Notes: generated by a model not told the origin, from the sequence alone. 64,000 bases of DNA from Streptomyces sp. NBC_01116 (GCF_041435495.1 NZ_CP108644.1:5255501-5319500); one strand, 5' to 3'. Shown: positions 52,300 through 61,409, numbered from the stretch's first letter. Made by a program: numbers and translations.

Positions 52300-52469
52300 G
52301 CGGCCCACGTCACCGCCGCGGCGAGCCACAGCCCGCCGAGGTACAGCGGCAGGAAGAACGTCCACGGGACCTCCCAGGCCCCTGCGGCATCGGCCGCGTA
52401 CCCGCCGGCCAGGCCCAGCATCACCAGGCCCGCCACCGCGCGGCCGGGCCGGAACTCATGACGCAGCAC
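52206..52469 (-). CDS. Small membrane protein (87 aa) overlapping the convergent DoxX gene
   Basis: GTG at 52469 overlaps the end of the upstream PspC gene by 14 bases, so it is likely cotranscribed and coupled to it. The product has two TM segments (about GLVMLGLAGGYAADAAG and FFLPLYLGGLWLAAAVTWAAYML) with a charged tail. Its last 94 bases run antisense to doxX. No domain is recognised. Confidence 0.6.
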   Translation of the reverse strand: MLRHEFRPGRAVAGLVMLGLAGGYAADAAGAWEVPWTFFLPLYLGGLWLAAAVTWAAYMLRRRREARKASAENTVAPASTSGSHAIR

Positions 52470-53808
52470 GGGTGACCTCCACCTGTCCGATGCCGACTTC
52501 CAGCATCAGTTCGATCGTTCCGGCGGGCTTCGTGCCCGCCGGCGGCGGCAGCGTACGCCGCTTCGCCTCGTCGCTGTTGATCCGGACCTGGACCCGCTGC
52601 CCCTCCTCCAGCCGGATCTCCCCGAGCCCCGCCTCGGCGCGCACCTTCACCGTCACGTTCTCCGGGACGACGACGGCCGCCCGCCCCGCCGCCACGTCGA
52701 GCCCCGTGCGCACGGTCTCGCCCTCGGCCACCTTCAGCCCGGACAGGTCCAGCCGGGCGTCGCCCGTACGCAGCGCGTAGTGCGGGGCGACGGCGGACAC
52801 CGAGGCGGGCCGCCACTCCTGGCGCGCCCACGAGGTGTCGATGTCCTTCGGGAGCACCGCCGCACCCGCCAGCAGGCCCGCCGTGACCATCGCCATCAGG
52901 ACCGTGCCGAAACCGGTCCGCCCCAGCGACGAGGCGATCAGCAGGCCGAGCCCGAACACGGCGAGAGCGGCGACCAGGCCGATCTGGAGGGCGGTGCCCA
53001 GCGGCTGCTGCTCCCAGCTCAGGCCGGTGCCCAGACCGCCCGCCACCAGCGCCGCCACGAAGACCGGACCGCCGATGGAACGCGGCCCGCGCTCCACGGG
53101 CGACGGCTGCGGCCTCAGGAACGGGGCGTCCGCAGTGGGCCGCCCGGCCTTCGCCCCGGCGTGCACCGTGCCGGCGTCGGTGTCCGGCGGACCCCACAGA
53201 TAGCCGGACCCGGCCGGCCCGGTGGTCCCGTCCTTGACGATCGGGTCCCGCCACCACGACGGCCCGCCCGGCGTCGGCGGCGCCTTCACCTCCGGCGGCG
53301 GCGTGCCGAGCCCGCCGGTGTGCACGGGGCCGGGCGGGGCCGCCGACGTGCCGGGCGGCGCCGCCGGGTCCTCCGGGGCCCCCGCCGCCCGCCGGGACTG
53401 CGTCCACACGGAGAACCCGACGACGGCCAGCGTCAGCAGCGCGGCGAACGCCAGCATGCCCCGGTTGTGCAGCATCGACAGGAACAGCCCGCAGCCGATC
53501 AGCGCCAGCAGCAGCGCCACCAGGGACGCTCCGTCGACCCGTCCCGACAGCAGTTTGCGCGCCTCGTTCTCGTCGTCGCCGTCGGCGGGCAGCAGCAGCC
53601 AGGCGAAGCCGTAGAAGATCAGACCGATGCCTCCGGTCGCCGACAGCACACCGAGCACGATCCGGAAGATCACCGGATCCACGTCGCAGTACCGGCCGAG
53701 TCCGCCGCACACCCCGGCGACCACCTTCTGTCGCGGGGTGCGCCGCAGCGTCGGCTTCGGCGCTTCGGGGGGCGCGACGCCGGGAGTGGCGTCCGAGGGA
53801 GCGGTCAT
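52456..53808 (-). CDS. PspC-domain membrane protein
   Basis: The 450-residue protein begins (ATG 53808) with a PspC domain (RTPRQKVVAGVCGGLGRYCDVDPVIFRIVLGVLSATGG..., about 17-70), then several TM segments, a Pro-rich loop (about 175-260) and a C-terminal beta domain (ALRTGDARLDLSGLKVAEGE...VTVKVRAEAGLGEIRLEEGQRVQVRI), a toastrack-like DUF4097/LiaF-type part. Phage-shock PspC/LiaF proteins sense envelope stress. It is divergent from a PspC-containing histidine kinase, giving a paired envelope-stress module. The ribosome site GGAGG is unusually close to the start. Confidence 0.85.
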   Translation of the reverse strand: MTAPSDATPGVAPPEAPKPTLRRTPRQKVVAGVCGGLGRYCDVDPVIFRIVLGVLSATGGIGLIFYGFAWLLLPADGDDENEARKLLSGRVDGASLVALLLALIGCGLFLSMLHNRGMLAFAALLTLAVVGFSVWTQSRRAAGAPEDPAAPPGTSAAPPGPVHTGGLGTPPPEVKAPPTPGGPSWWRDPIVKDGTTGPAGSGYLWGPPDTDAGTVHAGAKAGRPTADAPFLRPQPSPVERGPRSIGGPVFVAALVAGGLGTGLSWEQQPLGTALQIGLVAALAVFGLGLLIASSLGRTGFGTVLMAMVTAGLLAGAAVLPKDIDTSWARQEWRPASVSAVAPHYALRTGDARLDLSGLKVAEGETVRTGLDVAAGRAAVVVPENVTVKVRAEAGLGEIRLEEGQRVQVRINSDEAKRRTLPPPAGTKPAGTIELMLEVGIGQVEVTRAAS

Positions 53809-54025
53809 GCCTCCATGGTGACGGTCCGGACCGCCCGCCGGGACCCGCGCCGACCCTGGACGGTCCCTGATATTGCCCGCGTACGCCCCTGAAGGGCCGG
53901 GGCGCGCACGCCGGGCGGAGCAGGGGAGGGGAGCTGCCGTCAGGCGTGCGCTGGGGAGAGCATCAGGGTCACTTCGGGGGCCTACCCTGATGCCGCCCCG
54001 CGTCCGCGCGTGTGACGATCGGGGT

Positions 54026-55312
54026 ATGCCAGCCGCCACCGCCCGAGCCGCCAGCTCCCTCGCCGCCGACCCGGAGGAGCCCGCGCCGCGCAAGCTCTAC
54101 CGCAGCGCCGACGGCCGGCTGCTCGGCGGCGTCGCGCGCGGCCTCGCCGGACACCTCGGGCTGCCCGTCGCCTGGGTGCGGTTCCTCTTCCTCGGGCTGT
54201 TCTTCACCGACGGCCTCGGCGCGGTGCTCTACGCGGTGTTCTGGATCGTCGTGCCGCTCGGCGTCGGCGGCGTCGACGCCCCGCGCTCGGTGTTCGAGAC
54301 GTCGGCGGACGGCCGCCGCAAGCTCCGCAAGCCGGACAAGGGCCAGGTCTTCGCGCTGGTCGCCCTGACCGTCGGAGCCGTCGTGTTCGTGGCCAACGTC
54401 GACATGGGCAGCGGGGCCGACCGCTACATCTGGCCCACCCTCCTGATCGGCGCGGGCTCCGTCCTGGTCTGGCGGCAGGCGGACAACGCCCGCCGCGCCC
54501 GCTGGATGGAGACCGGCCGCAACCGCAAGCTGCTGCACCTGGCCCGCGGCCTCGCCGGAGTCGCCCTCGTCGGCCTCGGCCTCGCCGTGTTCATGGTGGT
54601 GCGCGGCTCGGCCGCCCAGCTCGGCAACGTGCTCACCGCCGCCATCGCCGTGCTCACCGGCATCGCCCTGCTCGCCGGCCCCTACCTGGTGCGGATGACC
54701 CAGGACCTCTCCGAGGAGCGCCTGATGCGCATCCGCGCCCAGGAGCGGGCCGAGGTCGCCGCCCACGTCCACGACTCCGTGCTGCACACCCTCACCCTGA
54801 TCCAGCGCAACGCCGACGACGGCGGCGAGGTCAGACGCCTCGCCCGCGCCCAGGAGCGCGAGCTGCGCAACTGGCTCTACAACCCCGAGGGCACCGGCAA
54901 GGACGAGGACGACGAGCCGGAGACCCTGGCCGAGGCGGTCAAGCGGGCCGCCGCCGAGGTCGAGGACAAGCACGGCGTCCCGCTGGAGGTCGTCGTGGTC
55001 GGGGACTGCCCGCTCGACGACAAGCTGACCGCGCAGATGCAGGCCGCGCGCGAGGCGATGGTCAACGCCGCCAAGTACGGTGGCGAGGGCGGCGCCGTCC
55101 AGGTCTTCGCGGAGGTCGAGGGCCGCACGGTCTTCGTGTCCGTACGGGACCGGGGTCCGGGCTTCGACCTCGACGAGGTTCCCGGGGACAGGATGGGCGT
55201 ACGAGAATCAATCATCGGCCGGATGCAGCGCAACGGCGGCAGCGCCCGGCTGCGTTCGGTGCCCGGCGGGGGCACCGAGGTCGAGCTGGAGATGGAGAGG
55301 GCGAGCGAATGA
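54026..55312 (+). CDS. Sensor histidine kinase with an N-terminal PspC domain
   Basis: From ATG 54026 the 428-residue protein has a short leader, a PspC domain (KLYRSADGRLLGGVARGLAGHLGLPVAWVRFLFLGLFF..., about 24-85), four membrane segments, and the LuxR-type histidine-kinase core with the phospho-His helix RAEVAAHVHDSVLHTLTLIQRNADD (HD pair) and the HATPase segment REAMVNAAKYGG..VRDRGPGFDLDEVPGDRMGVRESIIGRM. It shares its PspC domain with the divergent gene at 53808. Its stop overlaps the start of the response regulator (ATGA). Confidence 0.92.
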   Translation: MPAATARAASSLAADPEEPAPRKLYRSADGRLLGGVARGLAGHLGLPVAWVRFLFLGLFFTDGLGAVLYAVFWIVVPLGVGGVDAPRSVFETSADGRRKLRKPDKGQVFALVALTVGAVVFVANVDMGSGADRYIWPTLLIGAGSVLVWRQADNARRARWMETGRNRKLLHLARGLAGVALVGLGLAVFMVVRGSAAQLGNVLTAAIAVLTGIALLAGPYLVRMTQDLSEERLMRIRAQERAEVAAHVHDSVLHTLTLIQRNADDGGEVRRLARAQERELRNWLYNPEGTGKDEDDEPETLAEAVKRAAAEVEDKHGVPLEVVVVGDCPLDDKLTAQMQAAREAMVNAAKYGGEGGAVQVFAEVEGRTVFVSVRDRGPGFDLDEVPGDRMGVRESIIGRMQRNGGSARLRSVPGGGTEVELEMERASE

Positions 55313-56004
55313 CCGAGAACACCGAAGCCACCGGGGGCCCGGAGCGACGGGTACGGGTCGTGCTCGTCGACGACCACCGGATGTTCCGCACCGGGGTGCA
55401 GGCCGAGATCGGCCGCACCGAGGAGACCGGCGTCGAGGTGGTCGGCGAGGCCGCCGACGTCGACCAGGCGGTCACCGTCATCACGGCGACCCGCCCCGAG
55501 GTCGTCCTCCTGGACGTCCACCTCCCGGGCGGCGGCGGCGTCGAGGTGCTCCGCCGCTGCGCCCCCATGATGGGCACGGCCGAGAACCCGGTCCGCTTCC
55601 TCGCGCTGTCCGTGTCGGACGCCGCTGAGGACGTCATCGGCGTCATCCGGGGCGGCGCGCGCGGCTACGTCACCAAGACGATCACCGGCACCGACCTGGT
55701 GAACTCGGTCTTCCGGGTCCAGGAGGGCGACGCGGTCTTCTCGCCGCGGCTGGCCGGCTTCGTCCTGGACGCCTTCGCCTCCACGGACGCCCCGCCGGTC
55801 GACGAGGACCTGGACCGCCTCACCCAGCGCGAGCGCGAGGTGCTGCGGCTGATCGCGCGCGGCTACGCGTACAAGGAGATCGCCAAGCAGCTGTTCATCT
55901 CGGTGAAGACGGTCGAGTCGCACGTCTCGGCGGTCCTCAGGAAGCTCCAGCTCTCCAACCGGCACGAGCTGACCCGGTGGGCGACGGCCCGACGGCTGGT
56001 CTGA
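55309..56004 (+). CDS. LuxR/NarL-family response regulator of the PspC kinase
   Basis: The 231-residue protein has a receiver domain (VRVVLVDDHRMFRTGVQAEIG, phospho-Asp69 in VVLLDVHLPGG, Lys in TKTITGTDL) and a C-terminal LuxR helix-turn-helix (LTQREREVLRLIARGYAYKEIAKQLFISVKTVESHVSAVLRKLQLSNRHEL). The ATGA overlap with the kinase marks them as a two-component pair, likely for envelope stress given the PspC sensor. Targets are unknown; the divergent PspC gene is an obvious candidate. Confidence 0.95.
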   Translation: MTENTEATGGPERRVRVVLVDDHRMFRTGVQAEIGRTEETGVEVVGEAADVDQAVTVITATRPEVVLLDVHLPGGGGVEVLRRCAPMMGTAENPVRFLALSVSDAAEDVIGVIRGGARGYVTKTITGTDLVNSVFRVQEGDAVFSPRLAGFVLDAFASTDAPPVDEDLDRLTQREREVLRLIARGYAYKEIAKQLFISVKTVESHVSAVLRKLQLSNRHELTRWATARRLV

Positions 56005-56069
56005 GCCGGGCTGGGGCAGGCGGACGCACCGGCACACCGTTATTCTGTGCGCCACGAGAGGAGGGCCGC

Positions 56070-57323
56070 ATGCTGCTGGGTTTCCGCACGGCGAACGTCC
56101 GGTCGCTACGTGATGAGCAGGAGCTTTCGTTCGTCGTACCGCCGGGCGAGGAATCCGACGTCGCGAGGACGGTCGCGCTCTCCGACGGGAAACAGCTTCA
56201 GGTCTATCCGCTGCTCGGCATCTTCGGCGCGAACGCGTCCGGCAAGTCCAACGTCATCTTCGCCCTGAAGAAGATGCGTGAGGCTGTTCTCAACTCGTAC
56301 GGCGGTTGGGCTTCGTACCAGGGGATTCCCCGCGATGTGTTCGCCCTTGACCCGAAGGCGGTCGAAGACAGCTCTTTCTACGAAGCCGACTTCGTGTTGG
56401 AGGACGGTGTCCGCTGGACCTATGGCTTCGAGCTCGGCGCACAACGTGTGGAATCCGAATGGCTGCATGCCTACCCCAAGGGCCGAAGGCAGGTGTGGTT
56501 CGACCGCGATGCGACCCGGGAGAAGATCTTCGACTTTCCCGGTGATCGCGTCCACGACCGTGCTCTGCTCGCCCGGATGACCCGTGCGGATGCCTTGCTG
56601 CTCTCCCGCGCGGCCAACGACAACCACCAGCAACTCACCCGTATCTTCGACTGGTTCAAGCGAAACCTGTGGGACATCACCCCGGAGACCGAGATCGCGC
56701 AGCGCGAGGCCTTCACCGCCCGCCAGCTGCTGGACGAGCGGTCGCGGGAGCGCATCGAGGAGCTGTTGCGCGTAGCGGACCTGGGCATCAGCGGAGCCGA
56801 GGTGGAGCAGCGGCCCGGCCAGGACCTGTCGTTCAGGCTGTTGCACGGGGGCGGAAGCGAAGGGCCCGTGGCGTTCGACTGGAAGCACGAGTCGTTCGGG
56901 ACACGCTCCTGGTTCGCGCTGATCGGACCGCTTCTGCTTGCTCTGGACGAAGGTGCGGTGCTGCTGGTCGACGAACTGGACGCCAGCCTGCATCCACGCT
57001 TCGCGGCGGAGGTCGTGCGGCTCTTCCAGGCTCCCTGGGCCAACACCAGGGGCGCCCAGCTCGTCTTCACCTCGCACGACCCCTCGCTGCTGAGTTCGCC
57101 CCGGGGCGGTCGTCAACTGGAACCGGGCCAGATCTGGCTCACCCAGAAGGACCGGGACGGGGCCACTCAGATCTACCCGCTGAGTGACGTGGAACCGGGG
57201 GAGGACGAGGACCTCACGGATTCCTATCTGGCGGGAGCCTTCGGGGGGGTACCCAAGGTGACGGCGGGGCAGATCGGGCGCACCGTGCTGGCAGTGCGGG
57301 CAGGGGAGGCTGAGGGTTCCTGA
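56070..57323 (+). CDS. rloA: AAA-family ATPase, RloA-like, of a defence island
   Basis: ATG at 56070 with AGGAGGG upstream gives 417 residues. The protein is an AbiEii/OLD-type AAA_15 ATPase: MLLGFRTANVRSLRDEQELSF, Walker A IFGANASGKSNVIFALKKMR (about 52-62), Walker B VLLVDELDASLHPRFAAEVVRLF, and a Q/SHD motif (FTSHDPSLL). No fused TOPRIM is seen; the separate RloB gene at 57323 may supply one. Pairs of this ATPase with RloB are known from phage abortive infection (AbiL-type) and from Campylobacter type I restriction loci (rloA, rloB). Codon use here is less GC-extreme than in the neighbours, consistent with transfer. Confidence 0.85.
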   Translation: MLLGFRTANVRSLRDEQELSFVVPPGEESDVARTVALSDGKQLQVYPLLGIFGANASGKSNVIFALKKMREAVLNSYGGWASYQGIPRDVFALDPKAVEDSSFYEADFVLEDGVRWTYGFELGAQRVESEWLHAYPKGRRQVWFDRDATREKIFDFPGDRVHDRALLARMTRADALLLSRAANDNHQQLTRIFDWFKRNLWDITPETEIAQREAFTARQLLDERSRERIEELLRVADLGISGAEVEQRPGQDLSFRLLHGGGSEGPVAFDWKHESFGTRSWFALIGPLLLALDEGAVLLVDELDASLHPRFAAEVVRLFQAPWANTRGAQLVFTSHDPSLLSSPRGGRQLEPGQIWLTQKDRDGATQIYPLSDVEPGEDEDLTDSYLAGAFGGVPKVTAGQIGRTVLAVRAGEAEGS

Positions 57324-58039
57324 TGGCGAGGGACAGGGGGCGGGACACTCCGGGGCGCAAGAGGAAAGAGCCACCGGAGCTGCGCCCGCGCGAGGTGTAC
57401 GTCCTGATGGAAGGCGAAGTCACGGAACGTGATTTCGTCGAGTACGTACGGCTCCACGGCACACGGAGGGAGCCGGGCCGGAGAGTGGAAATCCTCTACA
57501 AGAACTTGAACGCGCCGTCCAAGCGCCGGAAGCCGCTACCACTGGTGGAGGAGGCCATTCCCTTCGTTGCGTCGGCGGAGCGAGCGGCCCGAAAGGCTGG
57601 GATCGAGGAGGATGCCTGGAACTGGCCGCAGGTGTGGTGCCTCTTCGATCGTGACCAGCACGAGGACATTCCCTCCGCTTTCGCCAGGGCCAAGAAGGCA
57701 GGCGTGCGGATCGCCTATTCGCACCCCTGCTTCGAGCTGTGGCGCCTTTTTCACTACCAGAACTACACGAGTACCTTCGGGGGCGTCTGCGACAGCGCGG
57801 CCGACCGCCTCAAGCAGCAGCCGGGCTTCGTGCAGACGTACGGTCCGAACATGCTGCGCGTCTCCCCGGAGGCAGCGAAGCACGTGATGCCGGAGCAGCT
57901 CCGGGGCAGATACGAAAAGGCACGGAAGTTCGCGGAACAGAATGCGAGGAACGCCCGGCGGCCGGACCAGACCCAGTGGGACCCCTATACGGACGTATGG
58001 CGTTTCGTGGAGGAGGGGCTCGGTGTCCGCGACTACTGA
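57323..58039 (+). CDS. rloB: RloB-family protein (TOPRIM-like, restriction-linked)
   Basis: The start ATG shares one base with the rloA stop (TGATG). The 238-residue protein has the family's conserved acid blocks VYVLMEGEVTERDFVEYV (Glu30, Glu32, Glu35), WCLFDRDQHEDIPSAF (Asp109, Asp111) and the hallmark SHPCFELWRLFHY. This is a TOPRIM-related metal-binding arrangement, so nuclease activity is probable but unproven. It is tightly coupled to the ATPase and 91 bases ahead of an HsdM-HsdS fusion, as in rlo-linked restriction loci. Confidence 0.85.
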   Translation: MARDRGRDTPGRKRKEPPELRPREVYVLMEGEVTERDFVEYVRLHGTRREPGRRVEILYKNLNAPSKRRKPLPLVEEAIPFVASAERAARKAGIEEDAWNWPQVWCLFDRDQHEDIPSAFARAKKAGVRIAYSHPCFELWRLFHYQNYTSTFGGVCDSAADRLKQQPGFVQTYGPNMLRVSPEAAKHVMPEQLRGRYEKARKFAEQNARNARRPDQTQWDPYTDVWRFVEEGLGVRDY

Positions 58040-58130
58040 GGGGGAGCACACCCATGCCCCTGCTCGTTTCCACGTCGTAGGCTTCCCGATGACCGCGATG
58101 TCACTGTAGGACGCAGAGGGAGTGCCGTAC

Positions 58131-61100
58131 GTGGCCAGGCTCACGCTCGCCCAGTTGGAACGACATCTCGTCGGTGCCATGGACATTCTGCGCGGGAGTA
58201 TGGACGCGGCCGAATGCCGTGACCTCGTTTCCGCCCTGCTTCTCCTCAAGCGGTTCAACGACGCGTTCGAAGCCACGCGTGACGCGATCATCGCAGAGGC
58301 GCTGGCGACGGGGCGCTCGCACGAGGAGGCGCTGGAGAGCGCCGAGGCCCACGAGAGCTATCGGACCCGTGGCGTCTTCTACGTACCTGAAGAGGCTCGC
58401 TGGGAGCGACTGGCCGGGGCGGCGGCGGACGGCGTGGTCGGCAGATATGTGTATGCGGCGCTCGACAGTCTGGAGATCCGCCAGGGCAACGAGGAGCTGC
58501 GAGGCCTCTTCGACCACGTCGACTTCAGCAGAGGTCATGCGGCCCGGGGCTCCACGGCGGGGCACGTCGTGGACCAGCGGGTGGCCGCGCTGGTGAAGAG
58601 CCTGGGAACCCTCCGGCTGACCGATGAGGACCTCGGGTTCCCCGGCACGATCGGCGCCGCGTACGAATACCTGATCAAGGAGTCCGCGGACGCGGCGGGC
58701 AGTAGGGGCGGCGAGTTCTACACCCCGCGAGCAGTCAGCCGGATGATGGTCGAGCTGGCCCGCCCGACGGCAGGGATGCGCGTCTACGACCCGTGCGTGG
58801 GATCCGGTGGCATGCTGATCCATGCCAAGGAGTATGTCGACGATCACAGCGGAGACTCCAGCGACCTGCTGCTCGCCGGCCAGGACGTCAACGGCGGCTC
58901 CTGGGCCATGGCGACCATGAACATGCTGTTCCACGGTGTCGAGCGCTTCTCGCTGGAGGTGGGTGACACCCTCACCGACCCACGGCACCGGGGCGGTGAT
59001 TTCGATCTGGTGCTGAGCAACCCCTCGTTCTCCATGGACTACAGCCGGGCCGAGGTGCCGGACCTGAAGGAGCGCATGCCGTACGGGGAGGCGCCCGAGA
59101 AGGGCAAGTCCGACCTGATGTTCCTTCAGCACATGCTGCACATGGTCCGGGGGCGTGGCGGATCCGTGTTCACCGTCCTGCCTCATGGCGTTCTCTTCCG
59201 AGGCGGTGAGGAACAGCGGGTGCGCTCCGGGCTGCTGGACGCCCGGATGGTCGAGGCGGTGATCGGGCTTCCGCCCAACCTGTTCCACGGCACCGGCATA
59301 CCTGCCTGTGTAATGGTGCTGCGGGAGCCGGAGGCACGGTCGGAGGAGATGCGCGACACCGTGCTTTTCATCGACGGCTCGCGTGACTTCCGGGCTACCC
59401 GGGCGCGAAACGTCCTTCTGCCCGAACACGTGGAGCGGATTGTCTCGGCCTTCCACGCGCGGACGGACGTCGAGGGCTTCGCGCGACTCGTGGGCCGCGA
59501 CGAGATCGCGGGGGCCCGCGACAGCCTGGCCGTCCAGCGCTACGTGGACGGCCCGCCGCCGGAGCCGCAGGACCTCCGGGCGCACCTGGTCGGCGGGGTG
59601 CCCGTGGCTGAGATCCGGTCGAAGGAGTCGCTGCTGGACGCCTACGGTGTCACCACGCCGTGGCTGTTCGCCGGGCGCCCCGACGATGACGCGTACGTCG
59701 ACCACCCCACCGGCCGAGAAGAGTCTCAGGCCGAAAGGCTGACACGGCTCACGGTGGAGCGGGAGACGGATTTCCGGAGGACGTTCGAGGAATGGTGGCC
59801 CGGTCGCGCCGCGGACGTCGACGCGTTGGCACGGCAGCGGGGAGAACGGGCTCGCTCCGGTCCGTTTCCGGGGGACCTCCGGGCCGGCTTGTTCGCCTCC
59901 GCGCGACACGGTCTCGTCCCGGTGGGGCCTCTCGACCGGGACGCGGTCGGGAGTGCCCTGGCCGATTGGTGGCAGGCCACCGGGACCGACCTGAAGATCC
60001 TTGCCCACCATGGCTTCGGAGGTCTCGTGGACCACTGGGTCGGCGATGTCCTCATGGAGGGACGAGGGCAGGCAGGGCTTTCCGCCGCGGAGCGCCGGCA
60101 GGTGTACCAGCACGAGGTGGTCTCAGCCATCCTGCCCACTTTCGTGGACGAACTGGCCGCTGCGGAGCAGGCCTTGGCGGATCTGAAGGAGCTGAGGCCC
60201 ACTGCTGACCTCAGACGTGACCAGACGAGAGCCAAGCGCGCTGTCCGCGTTGTGGAGAACAGCTTCTGGGGGTCCGCACCGGGCAGGAGGTCCGGCGACG
60301 GGACGCCCGCGTCGATGCCGCGGCTGGCGCGGGCGCGGGCAGCTCTGGACGCCCAGGGCGATCGTGCCGTCGTGCTGGGGATCCTGGGTCGCAGGCTTGC
60401 GGACCGACTGGACGCGCAGCTTCTCCGGAGGCGGCGGGAGCTGTTGGGATCCTACGAGAACTGGGAAAGCAAGTACCGGCTCTCGTTTCGCGAGATCGAA
60501 CGCCAACTCTCCGGGAAACCAGAGGCGTTCATCGAGAACAACCCCTGGTCGCAGGAGTCTCCTTGGAGTTTCGACAGCATCGTGCCGGTGCCGGGCGGCA
60601 CCCGCCACAAGGTGGCCCGCCGTCTCCACGAGATCATCGACACGGAGAAGGCAGTCGAAGCCGCGACGGCGAAGCTGGACATCGACCTGCACATGCTGCT
60701 GATTCCGCTCTTCGCCCCCCGCGCGGAAAGCGGGGAAACCTCGGCGAGCTGCCCCCTTCGCGATGTCGTGAGCGTGGCATGGCAGGGCAACTACACGCGC
60801 CCTGCCGCCGAAGGAGAGGGTGACGGGCTTCCGGCGGTACGGGGCAGCGCACTGGTTGACGACGGCATCGCACTCTCAAGGATGTCCCGCACCAGCTCGG
60901 TCGTCTCCTCCGATCATCTTCTGCGCGATGGTGACGTGCTCTTCACTCTCGGCCTCGCCCAGCCGCACGAGCCCCACCGGGCGGCCGTCTGGCGGAAGGT
61001 CCTGCCCGAAGCGACGGTCTCCCAGGGTGTCCTGTGCCTCACACCGGATCATGACCGGCTGGACAGTGACTATCTGGTGGCCTGGCTCCGTCACCCGATG

Positions 61101-61364
61101 GCACAGGTCCGGCTGCGGTCCGAGGCGATCGCCGAGTCGGACGCCTCGTTCGTGACCGGTCGGGGACAGCTGTCCGTCAGCAGGATGCTCGACGTCGAGA
61201 TCGAGTTGCCGCCGGTTTCGAAGCAGCGACAGCTCGCCGAATCCTGCGCGGTGTTGCTTGGCCAGCGTGCGCGACGCCGTAAGCAGCTGGCCAAGCTCCG
61301 GCTCATCAAAGAGACGATGATGAACGATCTCGTTGCGGATCAGATCTCCGTGAGTTACCTCTAG
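58131..61364 (+). CDS. Single-chain type I HsdM-HsdS fusion
   Basis: GTG 58131 (AGGGAG 9 bases upstream) is preferred to 58122. The 1077-residue protein has an HsdM N-terminal helical domain, the methyltransferase core with GEFYTPRAVSRMM, SAM motif DPCVGSGGML (from 221) and a catalytic motif that reads NPSF (297-300) where NPPF/Y is normal. A long linker with coiled-coil-like helices precedes a C-terminal HsdS-type recognition domain (about 875-1065) with VSVAWQGNYTRPAAEGEGDG and LPPVSKQRQLAESCAVLLGQ. Only one target-recognition domain is present. No HsdR gene follows. It would methylate or simply recognise DNA for the ATPase-RloB pair. Confidence 0.85.
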   Translation: MARLTLAQLERHLVGAMDILRGSMDAAECRDLVSALLLLKRFNDAFEATRDAIIAEALATGRSHEEALESAEAHESYRTRGVFYVPEEARWERLAGAAADGVVGRYVYAALDSLEIRQGNEELRGLFDHVDFSRGHAARGSTAGHVVDQRVAALVKSLGTLRLTDEDLGFPGTIGAAYEYLIKESADAAGSRGGEFYTPRAVSRMMVELARPTAGMRVYDPCVGSGGMLIHAKEYVDDHSGDSSDLLLAGQDVNGGSWAMATMNMLFHGVERFSLEVGDTLTDPRHRGGDFDLVLSNPSFSMDYSRAEVPDLKERMPYGEAPEKGKSDLMFLQHMLHMVRGRGGSVFTVLPHGVLFRGGEEQRVRSGLLDARMVEAVIGLPPNLFHGTGIPACVMVLREPEARSEEMRDTVLFIDGSRDFRATRARNVLLPEHVERIVSAFHARTDVEGFARLVGRDEIAGARDSLAVQRYVDGPPPEPQDLRAHLVGGVPVAEIRSKESLLDAYGVTTPWLFAGRPDDDAYVDHPTGREESQAERLTRLTVERETDFRRTFEEWWPGRAADVDALARQRGERARSGPFPGDLRAGLFASARHGLVPVGPLDRDAVGSALADWWQATGTDLKILAHHGFGGLVDHWVGDVLMEGRGQAGLSAAERRQVYQHEVVSAILPTFVDELAAAEQALADLKELRPTADLRRDQTRAKRAVRVVENSFWGSAPGRRSGDGTPASMPRLARARAALDAQGDRAVVLGILGRRLADRLDAQLLRRRRELLGSYENWESKYRLSFREIERQLSGKPEAFIENNPWSQESPWSFDSIVPVPGGTRHKVARRLHEIIDTEKAVEAATAKLDIDLHMLLIPLFAPRAESGETSASCPLRDVVSVAWQGNYTRPAAEGEGDGLPAVRGSALVDDGIALSRMSRTSSVVSSDHLLRDGDVLFTLGLAQPHEPHRAAVWRKVLPEATVSQGVLCLTPDHDRLDSDYLVAWLRHPMAQVRLRSEAIAESDASFVTGRGQLSVSRMLDVEIELPPVSKQRQLAESCAVLLGQRARRRKQLAKLRLIKETMMNDLVADQISVSYL

Positions 61365-61377
61365 CCATTCACCGCCG

Positions 61378-61409
61378 GCCGTCTGGGGCGGAGCCATGCC
61401 TCAGACGGC
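61378..61409. terminator. Hairpin between the HsdM-S gene and the convergent GNAT gene
   Basis: GCCGTCTG (61378-61385) and CAGACGGC (61402-61409) pair perfectly; the second arm contains the GNAT stop codon. Confidence 0.6.

Noticed and set aside
56070-58039. Lit, OLD or Gabija-type identification of the ATPase pair
   Set aside because: The ATPase has no fused TOPRIM and the partner has RloB's SHPCFELW hallmark rather than a UvrD helicase, so RloA/RloB (AbiL-like) fits better.
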